Notes: generated from the sequence alone by a model not told the origin. A stretch of 64,000 nucleotides of DNA from an uncultured Prevotella sp. (GCA_900315835.1 ONAR01000010.1:1-64000), one strand, 5' to 3'. Shown: positions 26,293 through 37,251, counted from the first letter of the stretch. Translations and numbers: made by a program.

Positions 26293-29200
26293 ATGAGAAG
26301 ACTCTTACTACTATGTGCGGCAATGGCAGCGATGTCATTGTCATCAGGCAATGCATTGGCACAGACCAAGTCGGCTGACCAACTGCGTATTTATATCAAT
26401 CCCGGTCATGGATCATGGGGACCCAACGACCGACCAATGGCTACCATTCCCTATCCCGCATTGAATAACGGGCGCCCCGACACCTGCGGCTTCTATGAGT
26501 CGAACACCAACCTGTGGAAGTGTCTCGAACTGGGACGCGCGCTCGAGCGCATGGGCGTGAAGCACAGCAACATCATGTATTCGCGCATACAAAACGGTCC
26601 GTACCCCTACGTGAAAGGTGCGGCCGACGAGGATAAATACAACCGCTCGCTGTCGGAAATCTGCGAGGAGGTAGATGCCAACAACATGGATATGTTCATT
26701 TCCATCCATTCCAACTCTGCCACAGAAGGCAGCAGCACCAACTATCCGCTCTACCTCTACCGGGGTGTTGACGACAGCGACTACGTTGCCGGCAGCAAGG
26801 ATATGGCCAAGACCAACTGGACATACCACTGGGAAGACGGCATCGACCCGCAGAGCTACTACGGCAAGAACAACCCCAACCTGCGCGGCGACATCTCGTT
26901 CTACGGAAGTTCGTCTACGCGTCACGGCACCTATGGCAACTACACCGGCTACTTAGGCGTACTGAAGCATGCCACACCGGGTTTCCTGCTCGAGGGCTAC
27001 TTCCATACCTACCAGCCTGCGCGCCACCGGGCGCTCAACAAGGACTGGTGCGGTCAGGAGGGCGTGCGCGTGGCACGCGGCGTTTGCGCCTATTTTGGAC
27101 TCAAACTGGAGACCACAGGCTACATCATGGGTACCGTGAAGGACCTGCACGAGAAGATGACCAACAGCCTCTATCACTATGCTCCCGGAACCGATGACCA
27201 GTGGAAGCCTATCAATGGCGCCAAGGTCAACCTGCTGAAAGACGGCAAGGTCGTGCAGACCTATCAGGTGGATACGCTCTACAACGGCGTGTTCGTATTC
27301 AGCGGTCTGGAGCCGGGCAAGTACACCTTCCAGGTGGAGAAAGACGGCTACAAGCCTCTGTTTGGCGACGACGACATGACGGTTGAGGTGAAGGCCAATG
27401 AGACCTCCTATGCTAAACTGCATGTTGAGGCCACCGACTACGTGGCACCTGTGGTGCTTTACCACAACTACGACGAGCCGGTCATCGACGGTATGACGCT
27501 CGCGCCCACACAGCTCACCCTTACGCAGACCTCCGGCAAGGTAGACATCACGGGTACGCTGAAGCGCATGCTCGTCCGCGGCGACTCTACGGTTGTGCTG
27601 ACCAATGACACCGGCACCCCGCACCTCTACCTTATTAATAATACGTCGCGCACGGTGGAGAAAGAGATTTCCACCGAGGGCATCACCACTGGCGCAGACG
27701 GCGACAAGGGCTTCTACTCAAGCCTCAACGACATTGCCTTCACGGCTGATGGAAAGTTGGTCGGCGTCAACAGCGTTCGTTCGCAGTTCAGCGCTCAACA
27801 GGTTGACTCCGGCTACACGCGTGGCGTGCTGCGCTATTACATCTGGGAATCGCTCGACACCGTTCCAAAGGCTTGGTTCACCACACAGAGCTCCTGCAAC
27901 TTCTACCGCGCCGACATGGGCCAGGGCCTGGCTGTCAACGGCACATCCAACGACTGCCAGATTATCACCACCGGCATCAACGCAAGTTCGAGCAAGGCGG
28001 TGAGATTCCTGATGATGAACATCGCCGACGGCCAGCTCTCTTCGACCGCCTATCGTGGCGCCTCAAAGGGTACTAAGTTCAGCGGAAAGCTGCAGGGCAG
28101 CGACATGCAGATTGCCGTATCGCCTCGCACCGACGACGATTACGTGATTGACGGCGAAGCCGGCAGTCCCGTAGAGTTCACGTTGAGCCAGGGTGCCGCA
28201 GGCACTGACCCGTCAGTGGTTGGCAAATGCGACACCGAATCCACCAACGCTGCCGCCAAGGGCATCCAGTTCTTCAAGTATGCCAAGCACCAGTTCATGG
28301 TCACCCCGTTCGTTGACAATGACAAGGTGGCCGGCGTCCGCTTGTACGACATCACCAACGGGCTCGACTCCGCCACGCTCGTAAAGACTGACACGACGAC
28401 GCTTGCCGAGGCTGACGCTACGACGGCAATGGCAGCCGGCGCCAAGGCCAATGCCAACGGCATCACGCTCTATCTGCTCCATGGCACCACGCTGACGGCC
28501 TTCACCTCTGAAGGTGTGACCCAGCCCGTTGTCAAGAATATCTATGCTTACGACTTGAAGAGTGTCCGTGGCGACGATGGCGCTTACACCTTCACGTTCA
28601 AGGCCAACGAGAATGCCACCGATGCTGACCTCATCTTCACCGATGCCTCTGGCAATGAGGTAGGCAGCACGCCTATGGAAGTCAAGGAGGGCGAGAACTC
28701 CATCACCCTGACCCAGGATCAGCTTCCTGGCGCCGATAATGTGACGCTCAACTGGTCGGTACGCGTCCGCGGTGAGGCCGTGACCAACGTGACCAAGCTG
28801 TATGCCGACAGCAAGGCCTATAGCGGCTTCGTCAGCGGCAACGCTGTCATCAAGGCTCCGGAGTCTCCTTACTTCGGCTACATCTACATCAACAACCGCG
28901 TCTCCCGTACGAGCACCTCTAATGGTATCTACGCTTACGACCAGAACTTCAACCGCGTCAACGACACGCCGTATCGCGGCTATACCTCGCCGGCCAGCAA
29001 CTACCGTATGGCAGCCGACCCGGAGGGCAAGCTGTGGATGACCGAGTGGTCGGATGGTGCTTCGGGCGTGTATATCGCCGATCCCGCCAAACTTGCAGAT
29101 ACGGGTTATGAATACCAGCAGTTCTTTGTGGGAACGAGAGACAAGAACGGACTGTTCACCAATGACGGTGTATCCGTGGGCTCTTCTACTGTGGGCATCG

Positions 29201-30072
29201 CCTTCAGCGGAACCGGTGCCGATACGAAGGTCTATATCACCAATGAGGACTGGACACCGAAGAATGAGGTCTGCGTCTACAACATCGGTCAGGCCGACGG
29301 CTCTCTGCTCAATGAGTGGAATAAAGCACCGTCCTACACCTTAGGCATCGGCAATCACATGGTCAATGGCAACGAGCATATCGTTCCCGGTCGTGATGGT
29401 GGCGCTTGGGTATCGCAGATACGTGGCAGCGGCAACAACACCAAGGCCGTTCCTTCGCTGGTTTATGTCACACGCAATGGCAACATCACGTTCAACAGCG
29501 GTACTACCGAAAACGTTGACTTGTTCAACGCTACGGGTGGCGCAGGCTTTGCCGTGAGCAACGACGGCAAGATGCTCGTAATCAACGACAGCAAGGGCGT
29601 GCTGCAGTTCTTCGACCTGAGCTGGACGTCCGACTCCGTGCCTACGCTCAAGCATCGCGGCTCTTACACCTCGGGCGTGGCAAATGCTTCCGGCTACATC
29701 TATGAGATGAACTTCGACTATGCCGGCAACCTCGTCTGCACGGGCAACCGCTTAGGCGTATTCGCCATTCCGACAGAAGATAATGAGACCATCACGCCTG
29801 CCGCTAAGTCGCTGACTGTCGTCAAGGGCAACGGTACGCCGTCAAGTATCGACAATGTCGAGACGACCGAGAGCGAGCTCCAGGTGCGCTTCGAAGGCGA
29901 CAACCTCTACGTGACGGCTCCCGAGACCGTGACCGACGTCAAGGTGTTTGCTGCCAACGGCGCCCTCGTGGCCCGCGGTCATTCGGCTGTGGTCGACGCC
30001 TCTCAGCTCGGCTGTGGTGTCTACATGGTCAAGGTTAATCAGCTTCCTGCCAAGAAGGTGGTCAAGCCATAA
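26293..30072 (+). CDS. Large secreted N-acetylmuramoyl-L-alanine amidase with propeller and sorting domain
   Basis: The 1259-residue protein has a signal peptide ending ALAQ, then an Amidase_3 domain (about 30-275). The zinc ligands are all visible: His in YINPGHGSWG, Glu in FYESNTN, and His in MFISIHSNSA; Glu in FLLEGYFH is the likely catalytic base. A carboxypeptidase-regulatory-like beta-sandwich follows (about 285-375, GLEPGKYTFQVEKDGYKP). A long beta-rich propeller-like region comes next (about 400-1190). The last ~80 residues (VKVFAANGALVARG, LGCGVYMVKV) look like a type IX secretion C-terminal domain. Expected role: removing stem peptides from peptidoglycan at the cell surface or outside. 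Confidence 0.85.
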   Translation: MRRLLLLCAAMAAMSLSSGNALAQTKSADQLRIYINPGHGSWGPNDRPMATIPYPALNNGRPDTCGFYESNTNLWKCLELGRALERMGVKHSNIMYSRIQNGPYPYVKGAADEDKYNRSLSEICEEVDANNMDMFISIHSNSATEGSSTNYPLYLYRGVDDSDYVAGSKDMAKTNWTYHWEDGIDPQSYYGKNNPNLRGDISFYGSSSTRHGTYGNYTGYLGVLKHATPGFLLEGYFHTYQPARHRALNKDWCGQEGVRVARGVCAYFGLKLETTGYIMGTVKDLHEKMTNSLYHYAPGTDDQWKPINGAKVNLLKDGKVVQTYQVDTLYNGVFVFSGLEPGKYTFQVEKDGYKPLFGDDDMTVEVKANETSYAKLHVEATDYVAPVVLYHNYDEPVIDGMTLAPTQLTLTQTSGKVDITGTLKRMLVRGDSTVVLTNDTGTPHLYLINNTSRTVEKEISTEGITTGADGDKGFYSSLNDIAFTADGKLVGVNSVRSQFSAQQVDSGYTRGVLRYYIWESLDTVPKAWFTTQSSCNFYRADMGQGLAVNGTSNDCQIITTGINASSSKAVRFLMMNIADGQLSSTAYRGASKGTKFSGKLQGSDMQIAVSPRTDDDYVIDGEAGSPVEFTLSQGAAGTDPSVVGKCDTESTNAAAKGIQFFKYAKHQFMVTPFVDNDKVAGVRLYDITNGLDSATLVKTDTTTLAEADATTAMAAGAKANANGITLYLLHGTTLTAFTSEGVTQPVVKNIYAYDLKSVRGDDGAYTFTFKANENATDADLIFTDASGNEVGSTPMEVKEGENSITLTQDQLPGADNVTLNWSVRVRGEAVTNVTKLYADSKAYSGFVSGNAVIKAPESPYFGYIYINNRVSRTSTSNGIYAYDQNFNRVNDTPYRGYTSPASNYRMAADPEGKLWMTEWSDGASGVYIADPAKLADTGYEYQQFFVGTRDKNGLFTNDGVSVGSSTVGIAFSGTGADTKVYITNEDWTPKNEVCVYNIGQADGSLLNEWNKAPSYTLGIGNHMVNGNEHIVPGRDGGAWVSQIRGSGNNTKAVPSLVYVTRNGNITFNSGTTENVDLFNATGGAGFAVSNDGKMLVINDSKGVLQFFDLSWTSDSVPTLKHRGSYTSGVANASGYIYEMNFDYAGNLVCTGNRLGVFAIPTEDNETITPAAKSLTVVKGNGTPSSIDNVETTESELQVRFEGDNLYVTAPETVTDVKVFAANGALVARGHSAVVDASQLGCGVYMVKVNQLPAKKVVKP

Positions 30073-30094
30073 CCGTAGCCGTTAACCCGATATC

Positions 30095-30134
30095 ATCGTC
30101 TTCCCGGCTCAGAAACCGGGAAGACGATTTTCTT
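30095..30134 (+). terminator. Intrinsic terminator after the amidase gene
   Basis: A perfect 13-bp stem (ATCGTCTTCCCGG / CCGGGAAGACGAT) with an 8-nt loop is followed by TTTTCTT, 22 bp after the stop codon. Confidence 0.85.
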
Positions 30135-30249
30135 CTTTGAACTTATGAAATAGGCGGACAGTTCTTACCGCGATGCCTATGCGGTAATGCACGACAATGC
30201 ATTAAATCATTAAGTTCGTGTTAACTTACAAAAATTTAACCAAAATACG

Positions 30250-30280
30250 TTGGCATTTCTAAACAAGTTACTTATCTTTG
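30250..30280 (+). promoter_or_regulatory. Promoter for the secreted protein at 30330
   Basis: TTGG (30250-30253), 19 nt, TATCTTTG (30273-30280), about 50 bp before the ATG. Confidence 0.6.
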
Positions 30281-30329
30281 CAACACATAAACGTAACATT
30301 ATCATTAATTCCTTAAACAATTTAGGCTT

Positions 30330-31532
30330 ATGAAAAAAGGTTTACTTCTAACTGCTATGATGGCTGCAGCTATGACAGCCAGCGCACAAACCAATGTCAA
30401 AGTTACCTTGCTCGACTCTCTGCCAGTAAGTGCCATCACGAATTATGCAAAGGCAACGAACCGCACGGCCTATGGCTACGGCGACAAGCTGTATCTCAAT
30501 GACCGTGGGGCCCAGCAGCTGCGCGTGTTCAATCTCGCTACAAACGAAGAGATTGGCCAAGTCGAAATTGGTGCCAATCAGCCCACGGGCTACGACGAGG
30601 CCGGTAACGCCATTATCGCCAACTGGGGCTGGGCGAGCAGCAATGCAGCCGGAAAGAAAACCACATTCACCCTTATCAGTGCTGACCTTAAACAGAAGGT
30701 GACTACCAATGAGGTACAATGTGTACAAGGCCGTGCCGACTTCCTCGGCCGTGCCAAAGGCAATGTGTTTGGCACAAACGGTGCCGTGCTGCTGGCCAAT
30801 GGAGCCGCCCAGGACCTGGAGAACACAGGTATCGTCGCCTATACTTTCACGGGCGGTGAAAGTCCTACCGTGGAATACGGCAACGTATGGGACCCCGATA
30901 ACAAAATAGGAGTGGGGACATGGGCCACATACAACTACTACAAAGCTGCCGACGGCACCGACCATTATCTCTACGTCAACCGCAGTACTGCTCTCACAGA
31001 CTTCACCTTTGAGGAAGGCCAGGTAAGCACCGAGCAGCTCTACAGTCCCGAGGACCGCACGCCCAACAAGGGTGTCTGCAACGGCGGCGACATCTTCGTG
31101 CTTGGTAGCCACAAGTTCATCGTCTATGGCAACAACTCCTCACCCACCTATCTTGACGGCTTCTCCATCGCCGAGATTGGCAGCGACAACACGCTGACCA
31201 CCGTCTATACCAAGGCAGCCAACACTTCACTAAGCAGAGAGATGACCACTCAGGGCAACTGGCTCAACGTAGAGGTGCTCAATGACAAGCAGGCCAAGCT
31301 CTACCAGTATTTCGTCGGCGGCTATGCAGCTGAATACGGCATTTCCATCGACGGGGCCGACACACCTGTTTTGACCGCTGTGAAGGGTATTGAGAACACC
31401 GCTTCAAAGGCTGTCTCCACGACTTACTACACGCCTGCCGGTGCAGCCAACAGAACAGCCGTTAAGGGCCTCAACATCGTCGTCACCAAGTATGCCGACG
31501 GTACGCAGAAGGTCGTGAAGGTCATCAAGTAA
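30330..31532 (+). CDS. Secreted propeller-like protein with Prevotella-type C-terminal sorting end
   Basis: The 400-residue protein begins with a signal peptide (MKKGLLLTAMMAAAMTASAQ). The body is beta-rich with Gly/Asn/Asp turns and resembles a sugar- or protein-binding propeller; I do not recognise a precise family. The C-terminus, YYTPAGAANRTAVKGLNIVV then KYADGTQKVVKVIK, matches the common Prevotella type-IX-like ending. It is transcribed alone between two hairpin terminators, in the same direction as the amidase and the SusCD genes. Its function is not known. Confidence 0.75.
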   Translation: MKKGLLLTAMMAAAMTASAQTNVKVTLLDSLPVSAITNYAKATNRTAYGYGDKLYLNDRGAQQLRVFNLATNEEIGQVEIGANQPTGYDEAGNAIIANWGWASSNAAGKKTTFTLISADLKQKVTTNEVQCVQGRADFLGRAKGNVFGTNGAVLLANGAAQDLENTGIVAYTFTGGESPTVEYGNVWDPDNKIGVGTWATYNYYKAADGTDHYLYVNRSTALTDFTFEEGQVSTEQLYSPEDRTPNKGVCNGGDIFVLGSHKFIVYGNNSSPTYLDGFSIAEIGSDNTLTTVYTKAANTSLSREMTTQGNWLNVEVLNDKQAKLYQYFVGGYAAEYGISIDGADTPVLTAVKGIENTASKAVSTTYYTPAGAANRTAVKGLNIVVTKYADGTQKVVKVIK

Positions 31533-31576
31533 CACATCAGACGTTACATCCAACGTCGATAAGTTCCTAATAACAG

Positions 31577-31601
31577 TGAGCCCGGCTTTGTACCGGGCTC
31601 A
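31577..31601 (+). terminator. Terminator after the gene at 30330
   Basis: TGAGCCCGG / CCGGGCTCA stem with a 7-nt loop, followed by TTCGTTCT. Confidence 0.75.
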
Positions 31602-31683
31602 TTCGTTCTAATAGCGCCTTTCCTTTTCCCGCCAATCGACCTGCCATGGGCCGCGAAAAGAAAACTCTTAGAAAGATGACGAA

Positions 31684-31718
31684 TTTGGCATCGGTTACGT
31701 AAAAATTACTTATCTTTG
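31684..31718 (+). promoter_or_regulatory. Promoter of the susCD-like operon
   Basis: TATCTTTG at 31711-31718, with TTTG at 31684-31687 at a slightly long spacing of 23 nt. The leader to the ATG is about 55 nt. Confidence 0.5.
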
Positions 31719-31777
31719 CCAAAATTAGATAAATAAATAACTAATATAATTAATATTAACCCTTTAACTAATCTAAC

Positions 31778-34700
31778 ATGAGTGAAGTTACTTCTATTGT
31801 TAATCGAAGAGAGCATTGGTATTACCTACCGAGCCGACCGATTCGAAAAACAGCTTGCGCATGCCTGATGTTCGGTTTACTGTCTCCTGCCAGTGCAATG
31901 GCCGCAGACAATAATGCTGCCAAAGACATTGCGAGTACAGCGTACACCACAAATGTTGTGCAGCAATCCAACCGCACCGTGAAAGGTCGCGTGACCGATT
32001 CCAATGGTGAGCCCCTCGTTGGCGTGACCGTCACCGAGAAAGGAACGAAGAATTCAACCATCACCGATATCGATGGCCGCTTCACCCTTTCGGTCCGTCC
32101 CAACGCTAAGGTAGAGCTAAGCTATGTAGGCTTTGCCAACAAGACCGTACAGGCATCATCCAACATGGCCATTCAAATGCAAGAGGATGATAAAGAGCTC
32201 AACGAGGTGGTGGTCGTCGGCTATGGTACGCAGAAGAAAGTCGACCTGACGGGTGCCGTGACGTCGGTGGATGTGAACAAAGCCCTCTCGAGCCGACCTA
32301 TCGCCGATGTTGGCCGTGGTCTGCAGGGCGTCGTACCTGGCATGAACGTGGTGGTGCCGACCGGTGAGGTGGGCTCCGACCCTATCATCAAGATTCGTGG
32401 ACAGGTGGCCTCCATCAGCGGTAACAATAACCCGCTCATCTTGCTCGACAACGTTGAGATACCAAGCATTCAGATGGTCAACCCCAACGACATCGAGTCG
32501 ATATCCGTGCTGAAGGATGCCGCCGCATCGTCCATCTACGGCGCCAAGGCTGCCTTCGGCGTGGTGCTGATTACGACAAAGAAAGGCGCCAAGACCGATA
32601 AGTTCGAAGTCAGCTATACCAACAACTTCTCCTTCCAGCATATCGCCAAGGATATTGACATGGCCGGCATCGACGGCCTGCGCTACACCCTCGATGCGCA
32701 AATCAACCGCGGCGCCTCCATGCCTGCCGGCGGCTTCTGGCGTATCGACGAGGACAGCTACCAGAAAGCATTGGAATGGCAGGAGAAATATGGCGGCACG
32801 GTCAAGTACAACGACCCCGTCGTATACGGCCGCGACTGGTACTATGATGGCACCAACAAATACGGCTACCGCATCTACGACGGTGTCAAGGCCATGATAC
32901 GCGATTGGGCGCCGACCTCACAGCACAACCTCTCGGTCAACGGAAAGAGCGGCAAGACCTCGTATAACATCGGCTTAGGTCTGCTCAATCAGGATGGTAT
33001 GATGCGTACGGCCAAGCACGATGACTTCCGCCGCTACAACGCCAAGATCAATGTATCGTCAGAGCTCAACAAGTACGTCACCCTGCGTGCCGGTGCACTT
33101 TACTCCGACCGCAACAAGCGTTACCCCGGCGTAGGTACGACGGTGGCCGACCCATGGTTGTATCTCTACCGCTGGAGCCGTCTGATGCCGGAAGGCGTCA
33201 ACGACCAGTTCGGCAACAACCTGCGTGAGCCTGTTTCCGAGGTGGCGCAGAGCAACACCGATAATCTGCAGAACAAATACTTCAATGTCAACCTCGGCGC
33301 TACCATCAACTTCACCAAGGACTGGGACCTGCAGGTGGACTACACCTACGACCATCAGACCACTGACCGCAACAACTCCGTGATACAGTACAACGGCGGT
33401 CAGACATGGTATGCCCCGACAGAATGGCTCGACGACAACGGGCAGCAAGTGTATGTTGACAGTGAGGGCAATCAGGTGGATGCCGGTACGGAAGGCGCTA
33501 TGCCGGGTTACCGCTTCCCCTATCAGAGCTATTACTCCAACAATACCATCAGCTCTGTTTCCAACTATACTTATAAAGGCAATGAGAACACACTCAATGC
33601 CTACACCACCTACCGCCTCTATCTCGGACCGGAAAAGGCACATGCGTTCAAGTTCATGCTCGGTATGAACCTCGTGACCAGCAACTGGAGTTCCTACACC
33701 GGCAGGAAGACCAACCTTATCGACCCCGAGAACCCGCAGTTCGCCCTGGCTTCGGGTGACCAGTTTATCAGCGCTGGCCGCAACTGGGACAGCCAGTTAG
33801 GTTACTTCGGACGTATCAACTACGCCTTCATGGACAAATACCTCATTGAGGCCAACCTGCGTCGCGACGGCTCGTCAAAGTTCCCCAAGGACCTGAGATG
33901 GAAGTGGTTCCCCTCCTTCTCCGGTGGCTGGGTGTTCACGAGCGAGAAGTTCATGAAGCCTGTCGAGAAGGTGCTGAGCTTCGGTAAGATCCGCGCTTCG
34001 TGGGGTTCGATTGGTGACCAGTCGGTCAGCAACAGCCTCTACAAATCCATTCTCAGCAGCGGTCAGACCAACTGGATTGGCGCCGACGGCAAGCAGCTGA
34101 CCTATTTCGGCACACCGTCGCTCGTCGACCCCAACATCGGCTGGCAGCGCATCGAGACCGTCGACTTAGGTATCGACCTGCGCTTCTTCAACAATGAGTT
34201 GGGCGCTTCGTTCGACTGGTACAACCGCAGGACGAAGGATATGATTATCCCGGGTGAGAGCATGCCTGTGACCCTTGGCACCAGCGTACCGAGAGGCAAC
34301 TACGGCGAACTGGAGACCCGCGGTTGGGAACTCTCGGTCGACTACCGCCATCGCTTCGCCAACGGCCTGGGCATTACGGCCAACTTCCAGATTTCCGATG
34401 CCACCACGAAGACCATCCGTGGCGCCGACTACCTCACACCGTGGGAGAACCGCTCACTGAGCACCACGTTCTCTACCGGCCGCCGCTATGGCGACATCTA
34501 CGGCTATGTGACCGACCGTCTGTTCCAGAAGGATGACTTCGTCTATGACGACAACGGCAACATCAAGACGACCACCGTCATCTACAAGGGTACGGCCCGC
34601 ACCACTCACGTGCAGAATACTCAATACCCCGTCTATCAGGTTCTCTTCGAGGACAACAACAAACTGATGTGCGCACCGGGCGACGTGAAGTTCGTCGACC

Positions 34701-35311
34701 TCAACGGTGATGGCTATATCGACAACGGCAACAACACCAACGGCGACCATGGCGACCTGAAGGTCATTGGTAACACCACGCCCCGCTATGAGTACAGCTT
34801 CCGCATCGGTGCCGACTACAAGGGTTTCGACCTCTCCGTTTACTGCCAGGGTATCGGCAAACGTAAGATCTGGGGTGCCGGCCAGCTTGCCATCCCCGGA
34901 TGGAACGCCAAGGAAGGCGCTATGCCGGAGACATTCTGCAAGGATTACTGGACAGAAGACAATACCAACGCCTTCTACCCCCGTGCCTGGGACCTCGGTG
35001 GCAGCAACACCGGATACACCATGCAGGTGCAGAGCAAATACCTGCTCAACATGGCTTACCTCCGCGTGAAGAACATCAACTTCGGCTACACCTTCCCGCA
35101 GAAATGGATGAAGAAGGCTTACGTCAGCAACCTGCGTATCTACATGTCGCTTGAGAACTTCTTCACCTTTGACCACCTGCGTGGACTGCCCATCGACCCT
35201 GAGGCCATCTCGGGTTACTCCATGTTCTCCAGCAACTATAACCTCGGACGCACCGGTACCGGAACGCCCGTGTTTAAATCGCTGTCATTCGGTGTTCAAC
35301 TTTCATTCTAA
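31778..35311 (+). CDS. SusC/RagA-family TonB-dependent receptor
   Basis: The 1177-residue protein is an outer-membrane receptor. It has an unusually long, charged N-region before the hydrophobic core (ACLMFGLLSPASAMA). The regulatory domain follows (VKGRVTDSNGEPLVGVTV), then the linker LNEVVVVGYGTQKKVDLTGAV, the plug (GLQGVVPGMNVV, NPLILLDNVEIP, VLKDAAASSIYGAKAAFG) and a full barrel ending in an aromatic strand (KSLSFGVQLSF). It pairs with the SusD protein 12 bp downstream. The substrate is not shown by sequence; the neighbouring amidase and GHL10 enzyme suggest cell-wall fragments. Confidence 0.95.
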   Translation: MSEVTSIVNRREHWYYLPSRPIRKTACACLMFGLLSPASAMAADNNAAKDIASTAYTTNVVQQSNRTVKGRVTDSNGEPLVGVTVTEKGTKNSTITDIDGRFTLSVRPNAKVELSYVGFANKTVQASSNMAIQMQEDDKELNEVVVVGYGTQKKVDLTGAVTSVDVNKALSSRPIADVGRGLQGVVPGMNVVVPTGEVGSDPIIKIRGQVASISGNNNPLILLDNVEIPSIQMVNPNDIESISVLKDAAASSIYGAKAAFGVVLITTKKGAKTDKFEVSYTNNFSFQHIAKDIDMAGIDGLRYTLDAQINRGASMPAGGFWRIDEDSYQKALEWQEKYGGTVKYNDPVVYGRDWYYDGTNKYGYRIYDGVKAMIRDWAPTSQHNLSVNGKSGKTSYNIGLGLLNQDGMMRTAKHDDFRRYNAKINVSSELNKYVTLRAGALYSDRNKRYPGVGTTVADPWLYLYRWSRLMPEGVNDQFGNNLREPVSEVAQSNTDNLQNKYFNVNLGATINFTKDWDLQVDYTYDHQTTDRNNSVIQYNGGQTWYAPTEWLDDNGQQVYVDSEGNQVDAGTEGAMPGYRFPYQSYYSNNTISSVSNYTYKGNENTLNAYTTYRLYLGPEKAHAFKFMLGMNLVTSNWSSYTGRKTNLIDPENPQFALASGDQFISAGRNWDSQLGYFGRINYAFMDKYLIEANLRRDGSSKFPKDLRWKWFPSFSGGWVFTSEKFMKPVEKVLSFGKIRASWGSIGDQSVSNSLYKSILSSGQTNWIGADGKQLTYFGTPSLVDPNIGWQRIETVDLGIDLRFFNNELGASFDWYNRRTKDMIIPGESMPVTLGTSVPRGNYGELETRGWELSVDYRHRFANGLGITANFQISDATTKTIRGADYLTPWENRSLSTTFSTGRRYGDIYGYVTDRLFQKDDFVYDDNGNIKTTTVIYKGTARTTHVQNTQYPVYQVLFEDNNKLMCAPGDVKFVDLNGDGYIDNGNNTNGDHGDLKVIGNTTPRYEYSFRIGADYKGFDLSVYCQGIGKRKIWGAGQLAIPGWNAKEGAMPETFCKDYWTEDNTNAFYPRAWDLGGSNTGYTMQVQSKYLLNMAYLRVKNINFGYTFPQKWMKKAYVSNLRIYMSLENFFTFDHLRGLPIDPEAISGYSMFSSNYNLGRTGTGTPVFKSLSFGVQLSF

Positions 35312-35323
35312 ACAACAACAATC

Positions 35324-37213
35324 ATGAAACACTATATTTTTCCTATCGCTGCCGTCGCGCTGGCATGTCTCTTAGGCTTCACCAGTTGCAGCGACGTGCT
35401 TGACCGGCCGTCAAAGACCACAGAGGAGGATGACAACTATTGGAATAATGAGGACAAGGTGCGTCTTTATGCCAATGACTTCTACGACTACTTCTTCCCC
35501 GGCTACGGTACAGGATGGACGGTTTACTACGCACCTGGCATCAACAATACCAGCTTCAGCGACGATGTGCTTAGCAATTCCTCGCAATCCAACTTCACGC
35601 GTCAGGTGCCGCTCGCTAAGGGCAGCACATCGACCAGCACCAGCAACTACCAGAGCGAGTACCAGGGTCCGTCGTGGGACTTTGCCTACATCCGCAAGAT
35701 CAACATCATGAAGGACCGCCTCGAGCAGCGCATGAAAGGTGTACTCTCCACCGAGGCCTACAACCACTGGATGGGCTTTGCCCGCCTCTTCCACGGCATT
35801 GAGTACGCCCGTCTGGTCAATGTCTTCGGCGACGTGCCTTACTACAACCACGAGATTACCAATCTCGACCGCGACGAGGTCTACAAAGACCGTACACCGC
35901 GCAACGAGGTGATGGACAGCGTGTACGAGGACTTCACCTACGCGCTTAACAATATCCGCAAGAGCGACGGCAGCGGTACCGTCAACCGCTACATCGCAGC
36001 CGCGCTCGTCTGCCGCTACGCACTGTATGAGGGCAGCTGGCAGAAATACTACTACGGCAACAACGAGCGCGCCAAGAAGTTCTTCGAGCTTTCCAAGAGC
36101 GCAGGCGACATGGTCATCAACAGCGGCAAATACGCCATCGTGACGCCTTTCCGCGACCTGTTCTGCTCCACCGACCTCTCGTCGGCCAAGGACGTGCTGC
36201 TCTACCGCAAATACGACAGCTCGCTGGGCAAGACCCACTGCATCGCATCCTATTGCAACGTCAACGAGTCAATGGCTGTCGGTCCCACGGCCGATCTCAT
36301 CAAGTCGTTTATCTGCGTCGACGGCAAGGACTATCAGGAGTCAAAGGTCACCAGCGCCACCGACTTCCGCTTAGAGAAGCTCATCCAGACCCGCGACCCG
36401 CGCTTCGAGGCTACGTTCTACGACTCACTGACGACCAACGCACGCGCCAGCATGCTCTATGTGGTGAAGTTCATTCCACGTTCCGCCCTCTCTTATCTGT
36501 CTCAGGCTGGCGGCGCACCGGCCAACGAATGGACCGGCACCAACAACACCACCGGATACCCCGTCATACGCTACGCCGAGGTACTGCTCAACTGGATTGA
36601 GGCTAAGGCCGAGTTGGAGACCTTAGGCGGACCGGCTGTAACGCAGGAGGATATCGACATCTCCATCAACGCCATCCGCGACCGCCCACTTGACTCCGGA
36701 CAGGAGGCTTTAGGCGTGAAGAAAACCGCACACATGCAGCTTGACGATCTGCCCGATGACCCCGACCGCGACAGCGACGTGCCGAAGCTGCTGTGGGAGA
36801 TACGCCGCGAGCGCCGCATGGAGTTTGCCTTCGAACAGGGCCGTATCATCGACCTCCGTCGCTGGCATAAGCTCAACTACATGGACACCACCGAAAACCC
36901 GGACCTGCTCTTGGGCGCATACGTGGACATGAGCCGCTCGGGTAAGAACAGCCTCTTAGGCGACCTGAAGAACTATGTGGGAAAGATGCGTGTGCTGAAC
37001 AGCAAGAATGAGTTTGTGGTCTACGACGGAAAGAACCACCGGCAGATAAGGGGCTGGTTCCAGGCCGAGACCACGGAGCCGCGCCAGCAGTTCCTCAATA
37101 TGACCAACGTCAACCCCTATCTCTGTCCCATTGGCACCAACCAAATCAACGACTACAAGGTCCACGGCTACACGCTCACCCAGACTCAGGGATGGCCATC
37201 GACCAACGATTGA
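35324..37213 (+). CDS. SusD/RagB-family nutrient-binding lipoprotein
   Basis: The 629-residue protein is the surface lid of the SusCD importer. Lipobox GFTSC at about residues 18-23; SusD N-terminal TPR region with FARLFHGIEYARLVNVFGDVPYY; and the conserved C-terminal RYAEVLLNWIEAKAEL, INAIRDR and LWEIRRERRMEFAFEQGRIIDLRRW. It lies directly after SusC and 38 bp before a third lipoprotein gene, forming a three-gene operon. Confidence 0.95.
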   Translation: MKHYIFPIAAVALACLLGFTSCSDVLDRPSKTTEEDDNYWNNEDKVRLYANDFYDYFFPGYGTGWTVYYAPGINNTSFSDDVLSNSSQSNFTRQVPLAKGSTSTSTSNYQSEYQGPSWDFAYIRKINIMKDRLEQRMKGVLSTEAYNHWMGFARLFHGIEYARLVNVFGDVPYYNHEITNLDRDEVYKDRTPRNEVMDSVYEDFTYALNNIRKSDGSGTVNRYIAAALVCRYALYEGSWQKYYYGNNERAKKFFELSKSAGDMVINSGKYAIVTPFRDLFCSTDLSSAKDVLLYRKYDSSLGKTHCIASYCNVNESMAVGPTADLIKSFICVDGKDYQESKVTSATDFRLEKLIQTRDPRFEATFYDSLTTNARASMLYVVKFIPRSALSYLSQAGGAPANEWTGTNNTTGYPVIRYAEVLLNWIEAKAELETLGGPAVTQEDIDISINAIRDRPLDSGQEALGVKKTAHMQLDDLPDDPDRDSDVPKLLWEIRRERRMEFAFEQGRIIDLRRWHKLNYMDTTENPDLLLGAYVDMSRSGKNSLLGDLKNYVGKMRVLNSKNEFVVYDGKNHRQIRGWFQAETTEPRQQFLNMTNVNPYLCPIGTNQINDYKVHGYTLTQTQGWPSTND

Positions 37214-37251
37214 GCGGACTGGAACTTATTAATAAGTAAAAGAATACAATT